Below, one piece after another: positions 25,548 through 38,200 of a DNA stretch of 64,000 bases. Every line of letters begins with the position of its first letter. Position 1 is the stretch's first letter. Under the pieces are notes generated by a model that was not told the DNA's origin, did not search any database, and saw only the letters and a list, made by a program, of their open reading frames with translations. This DNA is from Coffea arabica (Eukaryota > Streptophyta > Magnoliopsida > Gentianales > Rubiaceae). The stretch lies in the NCBI RefSeq assembly GCF_036785885.1, contig NC_092320.1, positions 11,471,557-11,535,556 of the forward strand, read 5' to 3'. A program made the translations under genes and the position numbers.

Positions 25548-27641
25548 TTTGTACGAGCCAGCCGGGCAAAGCATAGGATGGTCCTCCCCTTTCATACTTT
25601 ATGCAGGACTTCAGCCCACTCATCAAAATTAAAAGCTAAAGAAGAGAATAATAATATGTTACAGCCAATTGTTAAGGTCTTCGGGCTAATTGGTATAGGG
25701 ATTTGTTCTTTTGCTAAGCAAAACCGAATCCTACCTCGCAGCCAACAAAGTGTGTAATTTCAAGTCAACCCTAGTAATGGCGTTGAAAAAAGAAATGAAT
25801 AATAGCCGCCTCATCACAACCTTTTTTTTTTTTTTTTTTTCCTTTCTGCACAAACAAAAGGACTTGCAAATTTTCGTGTTTTCCCGTCACATCAGCTTGG
25901 ACTTGTAAAGCAGTAGTTTGTTTAGATTTTTCTCTCTTTTGGTTCGACAAATTCATCCTGCTGAGTCAGTTTACAAATGCAGTAGTTTATCTTGAGCAAT
26001 CAAAATGTCTGCCTTTGTATTTTATTTTTTTACCACTGCAATGTACCTCCAGAGTTGATTGAAGTTGTCCATCACCTGAAAATGAAATTGCCGATCCCAT
26101 TATATATATATTTTTTTTAGCATATAAACGAGTTCTGCAACAAATCTTATTTAATGACGGCCAAATTTTTAGTATTTAGGCATTAGATACGGAAATCCAA
26201 GCCCACCAATTACTGCGTGAGTTGTGAATTAACAACGTAATACTGCTTTCGTCATTCTAACAAGTTTTCTAATCTAATAATGGTGGTTCAACCGATTAAT
26301 AGAATTAATAATAAACTTGTGGGCCACCACCATGACCCGGATAGAAGGTTCCTGTCCTGCGTCGTCCTGAAGCAATTGTTGCGTAATTACAGTTATTATT
26401 TTAAGCAAAAAGCTGGTCGCCGTCCTAATCCTCCGGTGGAATTAAATTTCAGCTTCTTGTTTTTTCCTCCGTAGACCGAAGAAACACACACACACACACA
26501 CAATTAGATTAGAAACGCTCAGAAGTCATCGCAAGAACGAGTCAGAGACTAATCCAAGAGAAACTCACAAATCAGCAGGAGTATATACATGTACATACGC
26601 TACTAGCAGTTATTGTTAATTAGTAATTGGATTGGAGGGTTGTTGACCTCACTGCTCAATTATACAAGAAGAAGAAGTACAATAATAAATAAAGAAAACA
26701 GTGGACAGGTTTTGATGGTTTGTGGGGCACAACAATTTCAGAATGATGCGCTGGAAAATTGCACTGCGTGATCCTTATTGTTTGTTTGTAGTTGTTGTTG
26801 ATGATCGCTTTACTTTTACTCCAAGTGTCTCCAACCTCCATTGGTTGTAAAGATTTCGCTTCCTGTACACTGGGTCCCCTCCCCTCTCCCTCTTCTGAGA
26901 ATTGTTCCATCCCTTGCTCTAAAGATTCCAGAGATCGATCAAATGATGAACAGTTGTACCCGCATCGTTTGAATTGCAATTGTTGAAGCACAGATCGACA
27001 CCTGATTCATAACTAACTAGGTTAGCTGGCTCACATCGAAGAGTTAATTAGAAAAAATATATAAATACGAGTGAATATAATAATTGTTACTACGTGTATC
27101 CGTATATACATACATGATAGGTTGGATGCGATTTAAGTGTGAAAAACCCTTGATTTAAATTACATCCAGCAACTAATAGCCAGATCATTCAACAATGATA
27201 GTGACCATTCTAAATGGTTGGAACAAACTAATCATGTAATACCATCATATGATTGGAAAAAAAAATCTTATTTCATCGTCTGCTGACGAATTTCAAACTA
27301 ATCGTGTAATACCAAGATGGGTTTGTAGCATCTCTCCATCTAAACCTTAACACAATATATGCATTATTTATAATCACATGAATCAACCCAAGATTAAAGC
27401 CAACATTTCGAATTTTTTATTGGCTAGATGTGATACATTTTGCTTGCTTTTTTTTAAAAAAAAAAAAAAAAAAACTTAGAGGTGTGATAACCATGATTCT
27501 AGTGTTGATACATAAGGCTATTCATACTATTAGCTGCATCCCACAAATGTTTTATTTTTTAAAGTTTAATTTTAACATTCTCTATCAGCACAAAAATTTT
27601 TTCTTCCCCGAGGTGGAATTACTGTAGCGCTTTTTTCTTTC

Positions 27642-27785
27642 CCAATATATTTGGATAGAGTATTATTTGGAATAATTACTGTAGTACTTTTTGTGATGTA
27701 TTGTATATGAGATTAAAATGTGATTGAAAATAGAAAAAGGTGGGTTGAAAAATGTATTTATGATACAAGCCAAATATTATTTGGC
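27642..27785. mobile_element. MITE-like element with AATATTATTTGG termini
   Basis: It opens with atatttggatagagtattatttgga and closes with gccaaatattatttggc, partly inverted. It contains attactgtagtactttttgtgatgta. It abuts the copy at 27791, so two small elements are inserted side by side. Boundaries are uncertain. Confidence 0.45.
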
Positions 27786-27790
27786 AACTT

Positions 27791-27928
27791 CGTTTGGAAA
27801 GCAATTTTTCAAAGAAAAATTGTTACGTTTTTCGCGAACACATTTTTTAATCATTTTTTATCTCACATATATTAAATATCTACAATAATTTTTTTTACAA
27901 AAAATTCAGAAAAAATGCAATCCAAACG
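27791..27928. mobile_element. MITE, GTTTGGATTGCA family
   Basis: It starts cgtttggaaagcaatttttc and ends aaaaaatgcaatccaaacg, so the outer 8 bp are perfectly inverted (CGTTTGGA/TCCAAACG). The interior matches the copy at 21356 block for block: gttacgttttt, aacacatttttt, ctcacatatatta, aattttttttacaaaa. Confidence 0.75.
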
Positions 27929-29026
27929 CTCGGGTAATAAGTGCAGTCTTGGCGTGATAATCAATCTTGACGTGCGTGAAAACTAAAGTCCAATGTGCTA
28001 GCTAGGTTTCAAATAAAAAGCAAAACATTTTTAACAAATTGAGAAAACCATTGGAAAGGGACCTCGCCTGATATAAATTGTTATTTTTTCCTTTTCAAGT
28101 TATTACATGTCTTAGTTAGTATGAGATGAGCCAAATAGGTCTCCGCGAGAATTATGAGATCCACTTTTTAACCAAGATAAGATAAATATTGCTACTACAA
28201 AGTTTGAAAAAGCAGAAAAAGCGAATGTACACAGGAGACAACATGGACAGCGGCCTCTCCTCCATTTGTCTCCTCCCAAACAAGCATGACAAACAATCTA
28301 GCAATTTCCACATTTTGCACTATTGTTCTATATATCCTTGTGGTTCTGGAGAATATGCATGCAACCCTTTTTTTTTGCTTTTTTTCCTCTTCTTTCTTTA
28401 TCCTTTTCTTGTGTTTCTAGGATTTCTAGAAAAGGGCATGCTCTGTTGTGGGACGAGGAAATTCTACGCATCCATCATTTTCCTACTTTTAATGTCCTCC
28501 TCCTCCTCTTCAGTCCCCCCCGATTGATGAAAACCTGAATGTATCCGCAGAATGTGCGCCATCTGTGCCATCATGCAAACTGATTAACAACAACAACTTC
28601 TTCTTTTCAATTCAACATCATCATGATTTGAACGCATAGATACCAAAAAATTGGCGCATTATGGACTTTTTTTTTCTGGTTTTTCTCCCTCACTTTGGCT
28701 AACCCAAAAGTTTCTAGCTAGATTACAAAAGAAATAGAACAACACCCACCAATCTCTCCTCTTTTCTTTTTCGTTTTCTTTTCTTTTCCTTGGCACATTA
28801 TGGACATTATGAAGAATATGGTTCCTTTCGTTTTCTTCAGGAGATACTAACCATTATTTTTCTTCAGGACTGTGGCCGACGCTTATTGAAAGATTGCATG
28901 TATAATAAGTCGTTGAGGAGAAGCATCATATGCTTTGAGAGAAAATCTGATAGCAAAAAATGGAAGAAAAGACAACGTACAGTAGTTAACAAACACGCAG
29001 AAAAAATCTTTTCCCAAAAAAAAAAA

Positions 29027-29464
29027 GGGTTAAAAACAAAAAAGCCCCATGTGATAAACTTAATACACAGAAAAGCCCCCCATGGTTTCAAAATATATAA
29101 CGCGACCCCTCATGTTTTGAACTAAATTGTAAAGGTGACGGAATCCGTTAAACCTAACGGAAATGACTTATTGGAACCTAAAAAAAAAATTTTATACCTA
29201 ATTTTTTATCAAATATACCTATTCTACCCTTTAACTCTCAATTCTCTCTACTTAGAAAATAAAATAAATGATTTTTTTGAACTGTCTTTTGTTTAATTAT
29301 ATAAGGGTATTTTGGTCATTTTGACCATTTCCGTTAAGTTTAACGGATTCCGTCACCTTTACAATTTAGTTCAAAGCATGAGGGGTCGTGTTGTATATTT
29401 TGAAACCATGGGGAGCTTTTCTGTGTATTAGGTTTATCACAGGAGACTTTTTTATTTTTTACCC
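29027..29464. mobile_element. Fold-back / MULE-like MITE with ~150 bp terminal inverted repeats
   Basis: The left arm (~29027-29166) and right arm (~29320-29464) are near-perfect reverse complements. Paired blocks include gtgataaacttaatacacag / ctgtgtattaggtttatcac, ggtttcaaaatata / tatattttgaaacc and ggtgacggaatccgtt / aacggattccgtcacc. The termini are GGGTTAAAAA...TTTTTTACCC. Each side is bounded by an A-run (29016-29026 and 29465-29478), compatible with an all-A target duplication but not proof of one. The central ~150 bp is AT-rich and non-coding. Mutator-type affinity is inferred only from arm length. Confidence 0.82.
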
Positions 29465-30880
29465 AAAAAAAAAAAAAACCTTAGAAAATGGCTTATGCCT
29501 ACTGTTTAATGCTTTTTTTTTTTTGTTTTTTTTTTTTATCGACATAGTGGAGATCTTTGCTGCGTTATGATAACTGACAAGACACGAGTCATTTCGTTTG
29601 AAGCTCGGAAGAGCATAACATCTTCCATTGCAAGATGATGAGGAGAGGATCATTCCTCTATCTCCTAGTGCACAAGAGCACTCTGTCTAGGTAGGTGTAC
29701 AGTTGATTAATAAAAACTGTTAACGTTTTGGAGGAAAAAAAAAGATTAATTCAGAGAGCCTAACAAGTCACAACAATGATGCTTTTTCTTTTTTTTTTTT
29801 TTTGGGACAAAACTGAATTATCACCCCATATAAAACAAAAAAAAAAGATAATTAGCCTTGTTATTTAAAAAAAAAAAATCTGTAAAATTCTTTGAACCCC
29901 CAAAAAAAAAAGGGTCATTAGAAAGAACAAAACTCTTTCCCGATGGGATGAGAAATGGAGAAACAGATTAGTAACTATTGATGCATTGCAGACCATGTTC
30001 ATTATTTTATTTACACATATCGAAGATGATGATAGAATTTAACTATATTGATGCTCTAATAATGAGACGTCAACTAGCCTAAAAATATCCGTACCTTGCT
30101 AGCTAGCAGAGGATTAAAAAAATAGCAAATTTCCAAACTGATAAAAATGATACTCCACAAAATATTTATTACATTATCTTTGCACTCTTTTTTCACGAGG
30201 AGTAATTTTTTTTTTTTTTTGTTTTTGCATGAGTTGGAGATATATTTATTTGAAATTCTCAGGATATATATTTTATATTTGACATAATTTCAGACGGGCT
30301 CATAGAAACAAAATCTGTACTTTTTTGTACATAAAAATAACGGAAAAAAAGATCCACCCAAATTATTTATATCTGACAACTTTTTTCTGCTTTATTGCGT
30401 GGACCAAGTGTAACAGAACATTTAGATTCCGTTTACAGGCCTCGGCCTATGAACTGTTGAACAACCCATTCCCAAACATGGGCCCATCTTTGAAAGTAAC
30501 CCAAGGGACCAAAAAAAGGTTCTTCTGATACGAATTATATCTCCCAGTCCCACCAAAAGGATGATGATAAAAATAATTAGAGTGAATCTTCGTGCTAAAA
30601 AAGAAAAATTCTACTCTAACTGACATATAATTGTTGTGAAGTTGATATCAAATTAGGAAATTTTCACTTGATACATTCTAACGTTCACAAGGAAAATCGG
30701 GGATATTTGTGTCCAAAATAGATTTCTTTGTCATGGCACAAGGAAATGGCCTCATTTGCCTTGGCGAGATTAATATCTTTCCCAACTTTTAACTTGTTAT
30801 AGTGCACGGTATATCCTTCCTGCACACATGATGCTGCGCTCCATAATTCAGCTGACAAGCATGTCGGATGCCCAATTTTA

Positions 30881-31109
30881 TCTTCTTTCTTTTTTTTTTT
30901 TTTTTTTTTTTTTTTTTGTTGCTGCAGAAGGAGAAGCCTAAAGAAGCTGTACAAAAGAGACTAGCATATTTATGGCTCGATTAGATCAAAAGGGTGTTCT
31001 AACACTTTTTTGGATTTTTTCACTGTAGATGGGGTTCGAACTCCTGACCTACGGTCTAAAGAGAGATTTAATCCCTTTTTGGTGGTCACTGAGCCAAACC
31101 TCGGTGGTT
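30881..31109 (-). mobile_element. tRNA-derived SINE, second copy of the family
   Basis: Read on the minus strand: A-box-like tggctcagtgacc, B-box-like gagttcgaacccc, then a body sharing ttaggcttctccttc and other blocks with the SINE at 10816-11058. It ends in a long A-tail (T-run up to 30917 on the plus strand). The flanking direct repeat ccaatttta lies at 30872-30880 and 31110-31118. Length is close to that of the first copy. The longer A-tail and better B-box suggest a younger insertion. Confidence 0.82.
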
Positions 31110-31582
31110 CCAATTTTACTTGCCTATAGCAAGCGTAGATTCTGGTTGCAGAATTCATGGAGGCTTATTACATATTCTCCCACAGTCTTGGTATCAAACT
31201 GAACTTCACGTACTAGTACTATTAGCAAATTCATGTTGTTATACATATATTGTTGGTATATATATTTAGCTAAAGAAAAAGTTGCACAGGACATAAATAT
31301 GTGAAATAACTAGCAACATCATAAACATGAAATCTAAGAAAATATTCAATAACGCATAAATTAGTTTTGCTGATGACAAAAAGAGTTTCAATTTCAAAAA
31401 AAAAAAATTAATTCTTGGAAAATTGAAAATTTTGAAATGAGAGGGTATTAAACGAGGCCCAATTTCCATTTGGTTGGTTGGCTGGCTTTTAATGGGTTCA
31501 CAAGAAAACAGGGCTGATCCTATTTCCAGGTGGGCGCGGAGTTCGGAAACGGAAATTGTATATTAATTCAATGAGCAAAAAC

Positions 31583-31592
31583 TAGCCGTTGC
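31583..31592 (-). promoter_or_regulatory. MSA-like mitosis-specific activator element upstream of the kinesin
   Basis: On the minus strand the sequence reads ggcaacggct, carrying the AACGG core of the MSA element bound by MYB3R factors in G2/M-phase plant genes. It lies about 700 bp before the ATG and upstream of a probable 5' UTR intron (donor ~31825, acceptor ~32278). NACK kinesin genes are known MSA targets; use of this site is inference. Confidence 0.45.
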
Positions 31593-32289
31593 CCGGGTAC
31601 TTTCCCAAAATTACAAACCAAAAACAAAGAACAAAAACCCCTTTCCGTAGATGTCTCAGGAGTTCTATCCCTTCCCATTTCTTTATCAGAAGCCCCTGAG
31701 ATTGTTCGTCCAAGGCAACATACCCAGACCCACATGCCGTACTATTCTTGAACGCTATTTTATGAGATCTGGAGGCTTTTCTTTCTCTTTCCATTTTCAA
31801 GAACTTGGTGGGCTAACTCCAATTGTAAGTCAATTTCATTGAAAAGGAAATTTCTTCTTCTTTTTCTTGATCAGGATTTCATTTCCCGTTGTGGGTTTTT
31901 TTAAAATAGTTGATATTTCAGTCACTGCGTATTTTTTCTAATTTTGGTTTACTTGCGAAAATGCTTACTGTCTTTAGTGTGTTTGAGGGTTTAGCGATTT
32001 TTATTTTGCAAAGAGATTTTCATGTTTCTTATTTTTTGTTGCTTAATCTCTTTAAAAAAGAATAAAACTGTAGTTTAAACTTTCTTGGTTCTTTCGTTTC
32101 TACATCCTTGAACAATTTTTTTGTTATTTTTCTTTAATAATGATTTTGGTATGAGCACTGCATATATATAATTTAGTGTTATGCTTACATTTCTGAGTAA
32201 TTTTTTTGTGAGTCAATTGATTATTATAGTCTCCAACGTGCATTTTTCTGTTAATTAAGTAAGGGAATTTGTGAACAGAACGCTTGAAT

Positions 32290-35200
32290 ATGAGAATTGG
32301 GACCCCAATAACGACGCCATCTTCAAAGACCAGGAGGACTCCTTCATGTACGCCTGGCGGTGGTCCAAAAGCTCAGGAAGAGAAGATACTTGTGACTGTT
32401 AGGGTGAGGCCACTTAGTCCCAAAGAGCAAGCTGCATATGATCTTATTGCTTGGGAATTCAGTGATGAACATACGATCATTTCAAAGAATTTGACTCATG
32501 AGAGACCTACTGGGCCATATACTTTTGGTATGGAAACCGATGTGGATGAGATATGTTGATGATATATTTGTGCTTGAAGTTCTGGATATTAATGAATTTG
32601 CTGTTAAACTTATGGCAGATAAAGTGTTTGATCCGTCCTGTTCGAATCAGAAAGTTTACGAGGAAGGTGCTAGAGATGTTGCTCTCTCAGTTCTAAGTGG
32701 AATTAATGGTAATAGGGATTGTTAAGTTTAATTCAGTATCTTGAATGTTGTTGAATTGCTAGATTCCAGAGTCAACTTTCCATTGCCGATCTTCGGAAAA
32801 AGCACTTCATCGGTTAAAAAAAAAAACCCAAAATTGTCTTTGGACAATGCTGAGCATGTGTGCATATAAAGATATGTGCATGGATGTCTATAATGAAAAG
32901 GAGACGAAGGCTCGTACAAGATACTTTTGATTGCTAACTTTGGGTTGAGAGTTAGTGATGTTGTTGTTTAAGAACAAGATGCCCTTTGATAGGAAATTTA
33001 AAATCCAAAGACTATGGAGTTTTAACGTTTTAGATTTCACATTTAGAAGTCTTTTATGCTCCTCTTGATTCTCAGTCAATGAGGATCTGAAGATGATAAT
33101 GAAAATCTTTCTCTCTCTCTCAGCTTAGACCTGGGAACTGAACTCTTACCATCCTGAACAAAGATATGGAATTAACAAAAGGTAGAAAATGGAAATAGAA
33201 GAAAAAAGGGCAGGAACACTTTAAAAGTTAATGACAGCTGCAGACCTTAAAACACCAAGAAAATGACTTGATTCTGTTTTGTGTTTTCAGAGTTGATGCA
33301 CCTGTTGAAGTCTTGCTATTGTACTTTGCTGGAGCAAAACAATGTTGTCATAGTTTCATCTGTTGAAAGCTGTAGTTTTGCCCATGTTGTTATGCTTGGT
33401 TCTATAAGTTATGCATTTAATAAAATCTGGCTTTTATCTTGCAGCAACAATATTTGCATATGGGCAGACCAGTAGCGGGAAGACATTTACCATGAGGGGA
33501 ATAACAGAAAATGCCATTAAGGACATTTACGAGCATATCAGCGTTGTAAGCTATTCTTCCTTCACCAAAATCTGAAGCAGCATTTTGTAATAATGCATGG
33601 TGTAGCTTTAGAAATTTTCCTGTAAAGCATTTTGTTGAAGGTGAATTCCTATGTGGCATATTCTGACTAAATAGTTTATTTCACCCTCCAGACGCCAGAA
33701 AGAGAGTTTGTGCTTAAGTTTTCTGCTCTTGAAATCTATAACGAGACTGTGGTAGATCTCCTAAACCGCGATTCTGGCTCCCTGAGGCTTTTAGACGATC
33801 CTGAGGTAAACAAGTTGTTTTTAGATAACAGAACTTGTTGAATTTGTTTTTTCCTTGATCTCATACATTCAATATTAATCTCTTAAAACAAGTTTAAATT
33901 GTTCCTTTTTTTATTCCATCTAAACAGAAGGGCACTATTGTAGAGAAACAAATTGAGGAAGCTGTAAAGGATGCCCAACACTTGAGGCACTTAATTGCTA
34001 TTTGTGAAGGTAGGAGATTCTGCTGTACTCATACTGAATAGCCTGTCATATGACTGGTGCTACATGTGTGGAAATACTCTTGCTTCTTTCCCTTGATGAT
34101 CTTGACGCTCTTAGCATGTCATTTTCTCCTTGATCACCAACATTGCTAGTAAGCACAAACTATTACTATGCCTGATCTGAATTCTGCATTGGCAAACTGT
34201 GTTCACTTGCAGCTCAGAGACAGGTAGGAGAAACTGCCTTGAATGATAAAAGCTCAAGATCACATCAGATAATCAAGCTGGTAAGGAGAATTTAGTAATT
34301 TGGGATGCTATTTTACCACTGTTATCTTGATTTTTCTATTGTTAACTTCTGAGTTGTCAGTTACGTTCGCCAGTATTAGCATTGCTTCTACTTAGCAGAG
34401 ACAGAAATGTCATCCTCTAAAACCCCCTTTCTGAATAAATAAATTTTGTAGTTGACTTCTCTTTACTAGTAAAGCAAGAGCATTCTTGCTTACCTGGTTT
34501 TCAGTGGAAGGATATACTTTTCTTCCATTAAAAACTCAATTTTGTAGTACCCCTTCAATACTGGTGAAATCTCTTGAGAATTCATTTTTTTCTCTCGTGA
34601 ATCTAGTGATGATCAGTATTCTTTCATATTTTAAAAGCCTCAGCCCTCTTTACAAATTCTTTTTAGATATTCACAATGTGGTTGGTCTGTACTAGTTCTT
34701 TCTAGTTCGAGACTTCCCTTTTTATTGGTTTGTGGGATTGCATGTTCTCAAACTAATCCATCAACCTCTCAAAATTTTACATTATTTGTATTATACTGTT
34801 TCATGTGGTAGGATGTCTTTTTCTCGTGTGTGACCTGTTAAATAAAGTTTGATTGAGTATCTGTCATGGTTGTGATGTCTAATCCAATACTCTTTGATAT
34901 CCAGACAATTGAGAGTAGTCTTCAGGAAAGTACTGGATCCTTGAGATCTTTTTTAGCAAGTCTGGTATGCATCTCTTTCCCTTGATTCGGAACTTTCTTT
35001 GGGGTATATCGCTGCACATATCTCACTTCAAACTCTTTTTCCTTGCAGTATCTAGTTGATCTTGCTGGAAGTGAACGTGCTTCTCAAACAAATGCAGATG
35101 GTACAAGGTTCAAGGAAGGGAGCCATATTAATAGAAGCCTGCTGACTTTGACAACTGTAATTAGAAAGCTAAGGTAGCAGCTCAGGGATAGGAAATACTG

Positions 35201-38200
35201 GTAGTTTAGCCTTTTGATTTGAAAGTTCTCTGTATGATCTTGTTGGTTAGCTGATAAGAGTTTTTCAAACATATCAAGCTATTTCTCTTGCTGATATGAT
35301 GAGTCTAGGCATTCTTTTATGCTGATTTTAGAATCATTAGAGCTAGATAAGTACAAAGGCAACAAATGAATATAATCTTTTATTTTGCTATGTGCAGTGG
35401 TGGCAAGAGGATTGGTCACATCCCATACAGGGATTCAAAACTCACAAGAATATTACAGTCTTCAGTTGGGGGAAATGCACGAACAGCAATAATTTGTACA
35501 ATGAGTCCTGCTCTGGGTCATGTGGAGCAATCACGGAATACACTCTCCTTTGCGACAAGTGCAAAAGAAGTTACAAATAATGCACATGTGAATCTGGTAT
35601 GTTAGCAAAAAATTTTGGTTTAAATGATTCACCACTGTGTTGCATATTATGACGTTGTTTGTTTGTCAAATATGGTCAAAAGTTTGTAAAACTTCCACTA
35701 AAAGAATGACTTGTTACTAAACAGAATTTCATGGTTTAACCAATTGCTTACAAAAGGAACATTTTTCAATTTTGACGAGGCAGTATTATCAAAATTGTCC
35801 CAACTTCTTGTGGAATCTAATTCTACTCCGGATGGAAACCTTGAATTTGAATAACTGATCACATGGATTTCACTGTGTATTTCTTATCATTTTTTCCAGC
35901 AGGATCTAACCATGCCAGCTCAAGTTTATTTTGATCAATGAAATGAAGTAGAAATAAGTAGGTTCTTCTATCTTCAAAAACTGAATTCTTATAACACGAA
36001 CTGAAAGTGCAACTTCCAATGAAAATATTAAATAGATAAATGAACTTTCAGCTTTACCATGTTAGATATCTAATTGGAGTGGGAATATTTACCCTAAGGA
36101 CTGAGTTTGACTTATTTACTTTGTTAATTGGACTCTTGAGTTTGGTTTGATTGGCTGCAAAGGAAATGCAGATGGCCACACTCTTATGAACTAATATATT
36201 ACACTAGAAAACTTGGGGATGAATTAGTTCAGTTGACAAACTGAAATATCTTGAAAAGTCACAGCCTATTCTGGTATTATGCCTTCTGTATATCAATATC
36301 ATTTCATGGATATTCTCTTTCATCTTTGCACTATTCTAGTACACTATTGGATACTCTCTTCTGTATATCAATACCTTTGTACTATTCTCTTTCATGGATA
36401 TCAATATCCTTTCATGGATATTCTTGTTCATCTTTGCACTATTCTAGTACACTATTGGAAAGTTGGGGACGATTAGTCCATTTGCTAAACTGAAATATCT
36501 TGAAAATTCACGGACCATTCTAGCATTATGCCTTCTGTAAATGAAGATTCTTTCATGCATACTCTCTTTATCTTGCTGAGTAGAAGGATTGTTTGCACTG
36601 CTGGGAAGCGTGGCATATTTATTTGGTTCAAGCACAATGAGCCATCAATATGATAAAAGTCCTTAGTTTGAAATTTATTTCCACTTTTCTAGGTTGTTGC
36701 AGAAAAACAATTATTGAAGCATTTGAAGAAGGAGGTGGCAAGACTTGAAGCAGAGCTCCGAAGTCCTGAACCATGTGGCTCCTCGTCTTTAAGGTCCTTA
36801 CTAATTGAGAAGGAAATGAAAATCCAGCAGGTAGACTACAAAGAGCTCTTTGGGTAGATGTTAATGCTAAGTGTGCAGTAAACCAAGACACTTTCAGATG
36901 GTTTTTGGTCAAATTATTGTTTCACTTCTGTTTCTCAGATTGATTGCATGACACCCAATGTTAGTGGTGCATTTAGGAATGTGCTATATACATACACTTG
37001 AATGAAGGCACAAGTTTTAATAGCAAAAGTTTTAAATGCAGATGGAGATAGAAATGAATGAGCTGAAACGCCAAAGGGACATTGCAGAATCCCAGCTTGA
37101 ATTAGAAAGAAAAGCACACAAGGAACCAAAGGGATCAAATCAGCACGGTCCGTCTCGTCGTGTAGTTAAATGTCTTTCTTATACTTCTGAGAACGAGTCA
37201 GTTTCTGGAGGGCCTCTTCCAAAAATCCAGCCCAGGAACTTAACTGGAAGGCAATCACTGGTTAGACAGTCAGCTACTTCTTCATCCATGCTGGTGCATG
37301 AGATTCGAAAAATTGAGATGAGCCAGAGGCAGCTTGGTGAGGAAGCGAACCGTGCACTTGATTTACTTCACAAGGAGGTTGCTTCTCACAGAATTGGTAG
37401 TCAAGATGCTAATGAAGCTCTGGCAAAGCTGCTTGTAGAAATTAAGGAGATGCAGGCTATCGGTTTAGTTCCCGAAACTATTGAGATTAAAGACAAAGGT
37501 AGCTTGAAAGAAGAGATTGCCCGATTGAACACTCAGGAGACTAATATTGCATCTCTAGAAGAAAAGCTTGAGAATGTTCAGAGATCCCTAGATAAATTAG
37601 TGACGTGTTTTCCAAGTGGAAAGGGGACTCCTGATTTGAGGACTTCAGCCAAAAAGAAAAAAGGTCTTCCATTTACACTGAGCAATTCACCTAACATGCC
37701 AAACATGATAAGATCTCCATGCTCACCTGTGGAACCAGGGATTGAAAATAGAGCCCCAGAGGCTAACAATCTTTCATCTGGTAGTGATGGCTTCTACCTT
37801 CGAGAGAGCACTCCTCGTAGAAATCACGAAGCTAACAATATCTCATCAGCAGAGACTACCCCTGCACCAAAGCATTCAACCTCTGTTGGTGTGAAGAAAA
37901 TGGAAAAGATGTTCAAGAAAGCGACTGAGGAGCACATCCGGAGTATACGAACTTACGTCACAGGGCTTAAAGAACGTGTCGCAAAGCTGCAATACCAGAA
38001 ACAGCTTCTGGTTTGCCAGGTAAGATTTATTAACTTCAGGCTGTTCTTCTTCTCTTTTGGTTAAATGAGGTTCTTATTTATATGAACTTAAGAGCGGCGG
38101 AAAATGACTCAACTGGTATGAGAACATGTTGAACCATTCAACTTCCCATTTCTTGTTTATACATAAACATGGATATATTAGGATAAAGCTGGTAATGATA

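Larger units (their letters stand above)
19451..31550. other. 12 kb gene-free interval rich in small transposons
   Basis: No ORF with recognisable homology or plausible exon chain was found on either strand. The stretch holds MITEs, a fold-back element, a GAGCTCGA-rich element, a SINE, poly(A/T) runs and microsatellites (listed separately). Simple repeats include (TTTTC)n at 19877-19902, (CCTTTT)n at 20413-20443 and (AC)n at 26485-26502. The longest ATG ORF (21919-22338, 139 codons) sits in a locally less AT-rich patch but matches nothing I know. Confidence 0.7.

Noticed and set aside
26656..26991. Small minus-strand ORF, and the overlapping plus-strand ORF starting MLLMIALLLL that looks like a secreted peptide
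   Set aside because: Both strands are open over the same stretch and neither shows a known peptide-hormone motif (no CLE, RGF, CEP or PSK ending); chance ORFs are more likely.
32284..32559. Open frame running past kinesin exon 1 into a stop
   Set aside because: It reads into a 91-bp intron (32528-32618, gtatgg...ggcag). Splicing restores the conserved YTFDKVFDP; the TTG at 32284 is not the start.
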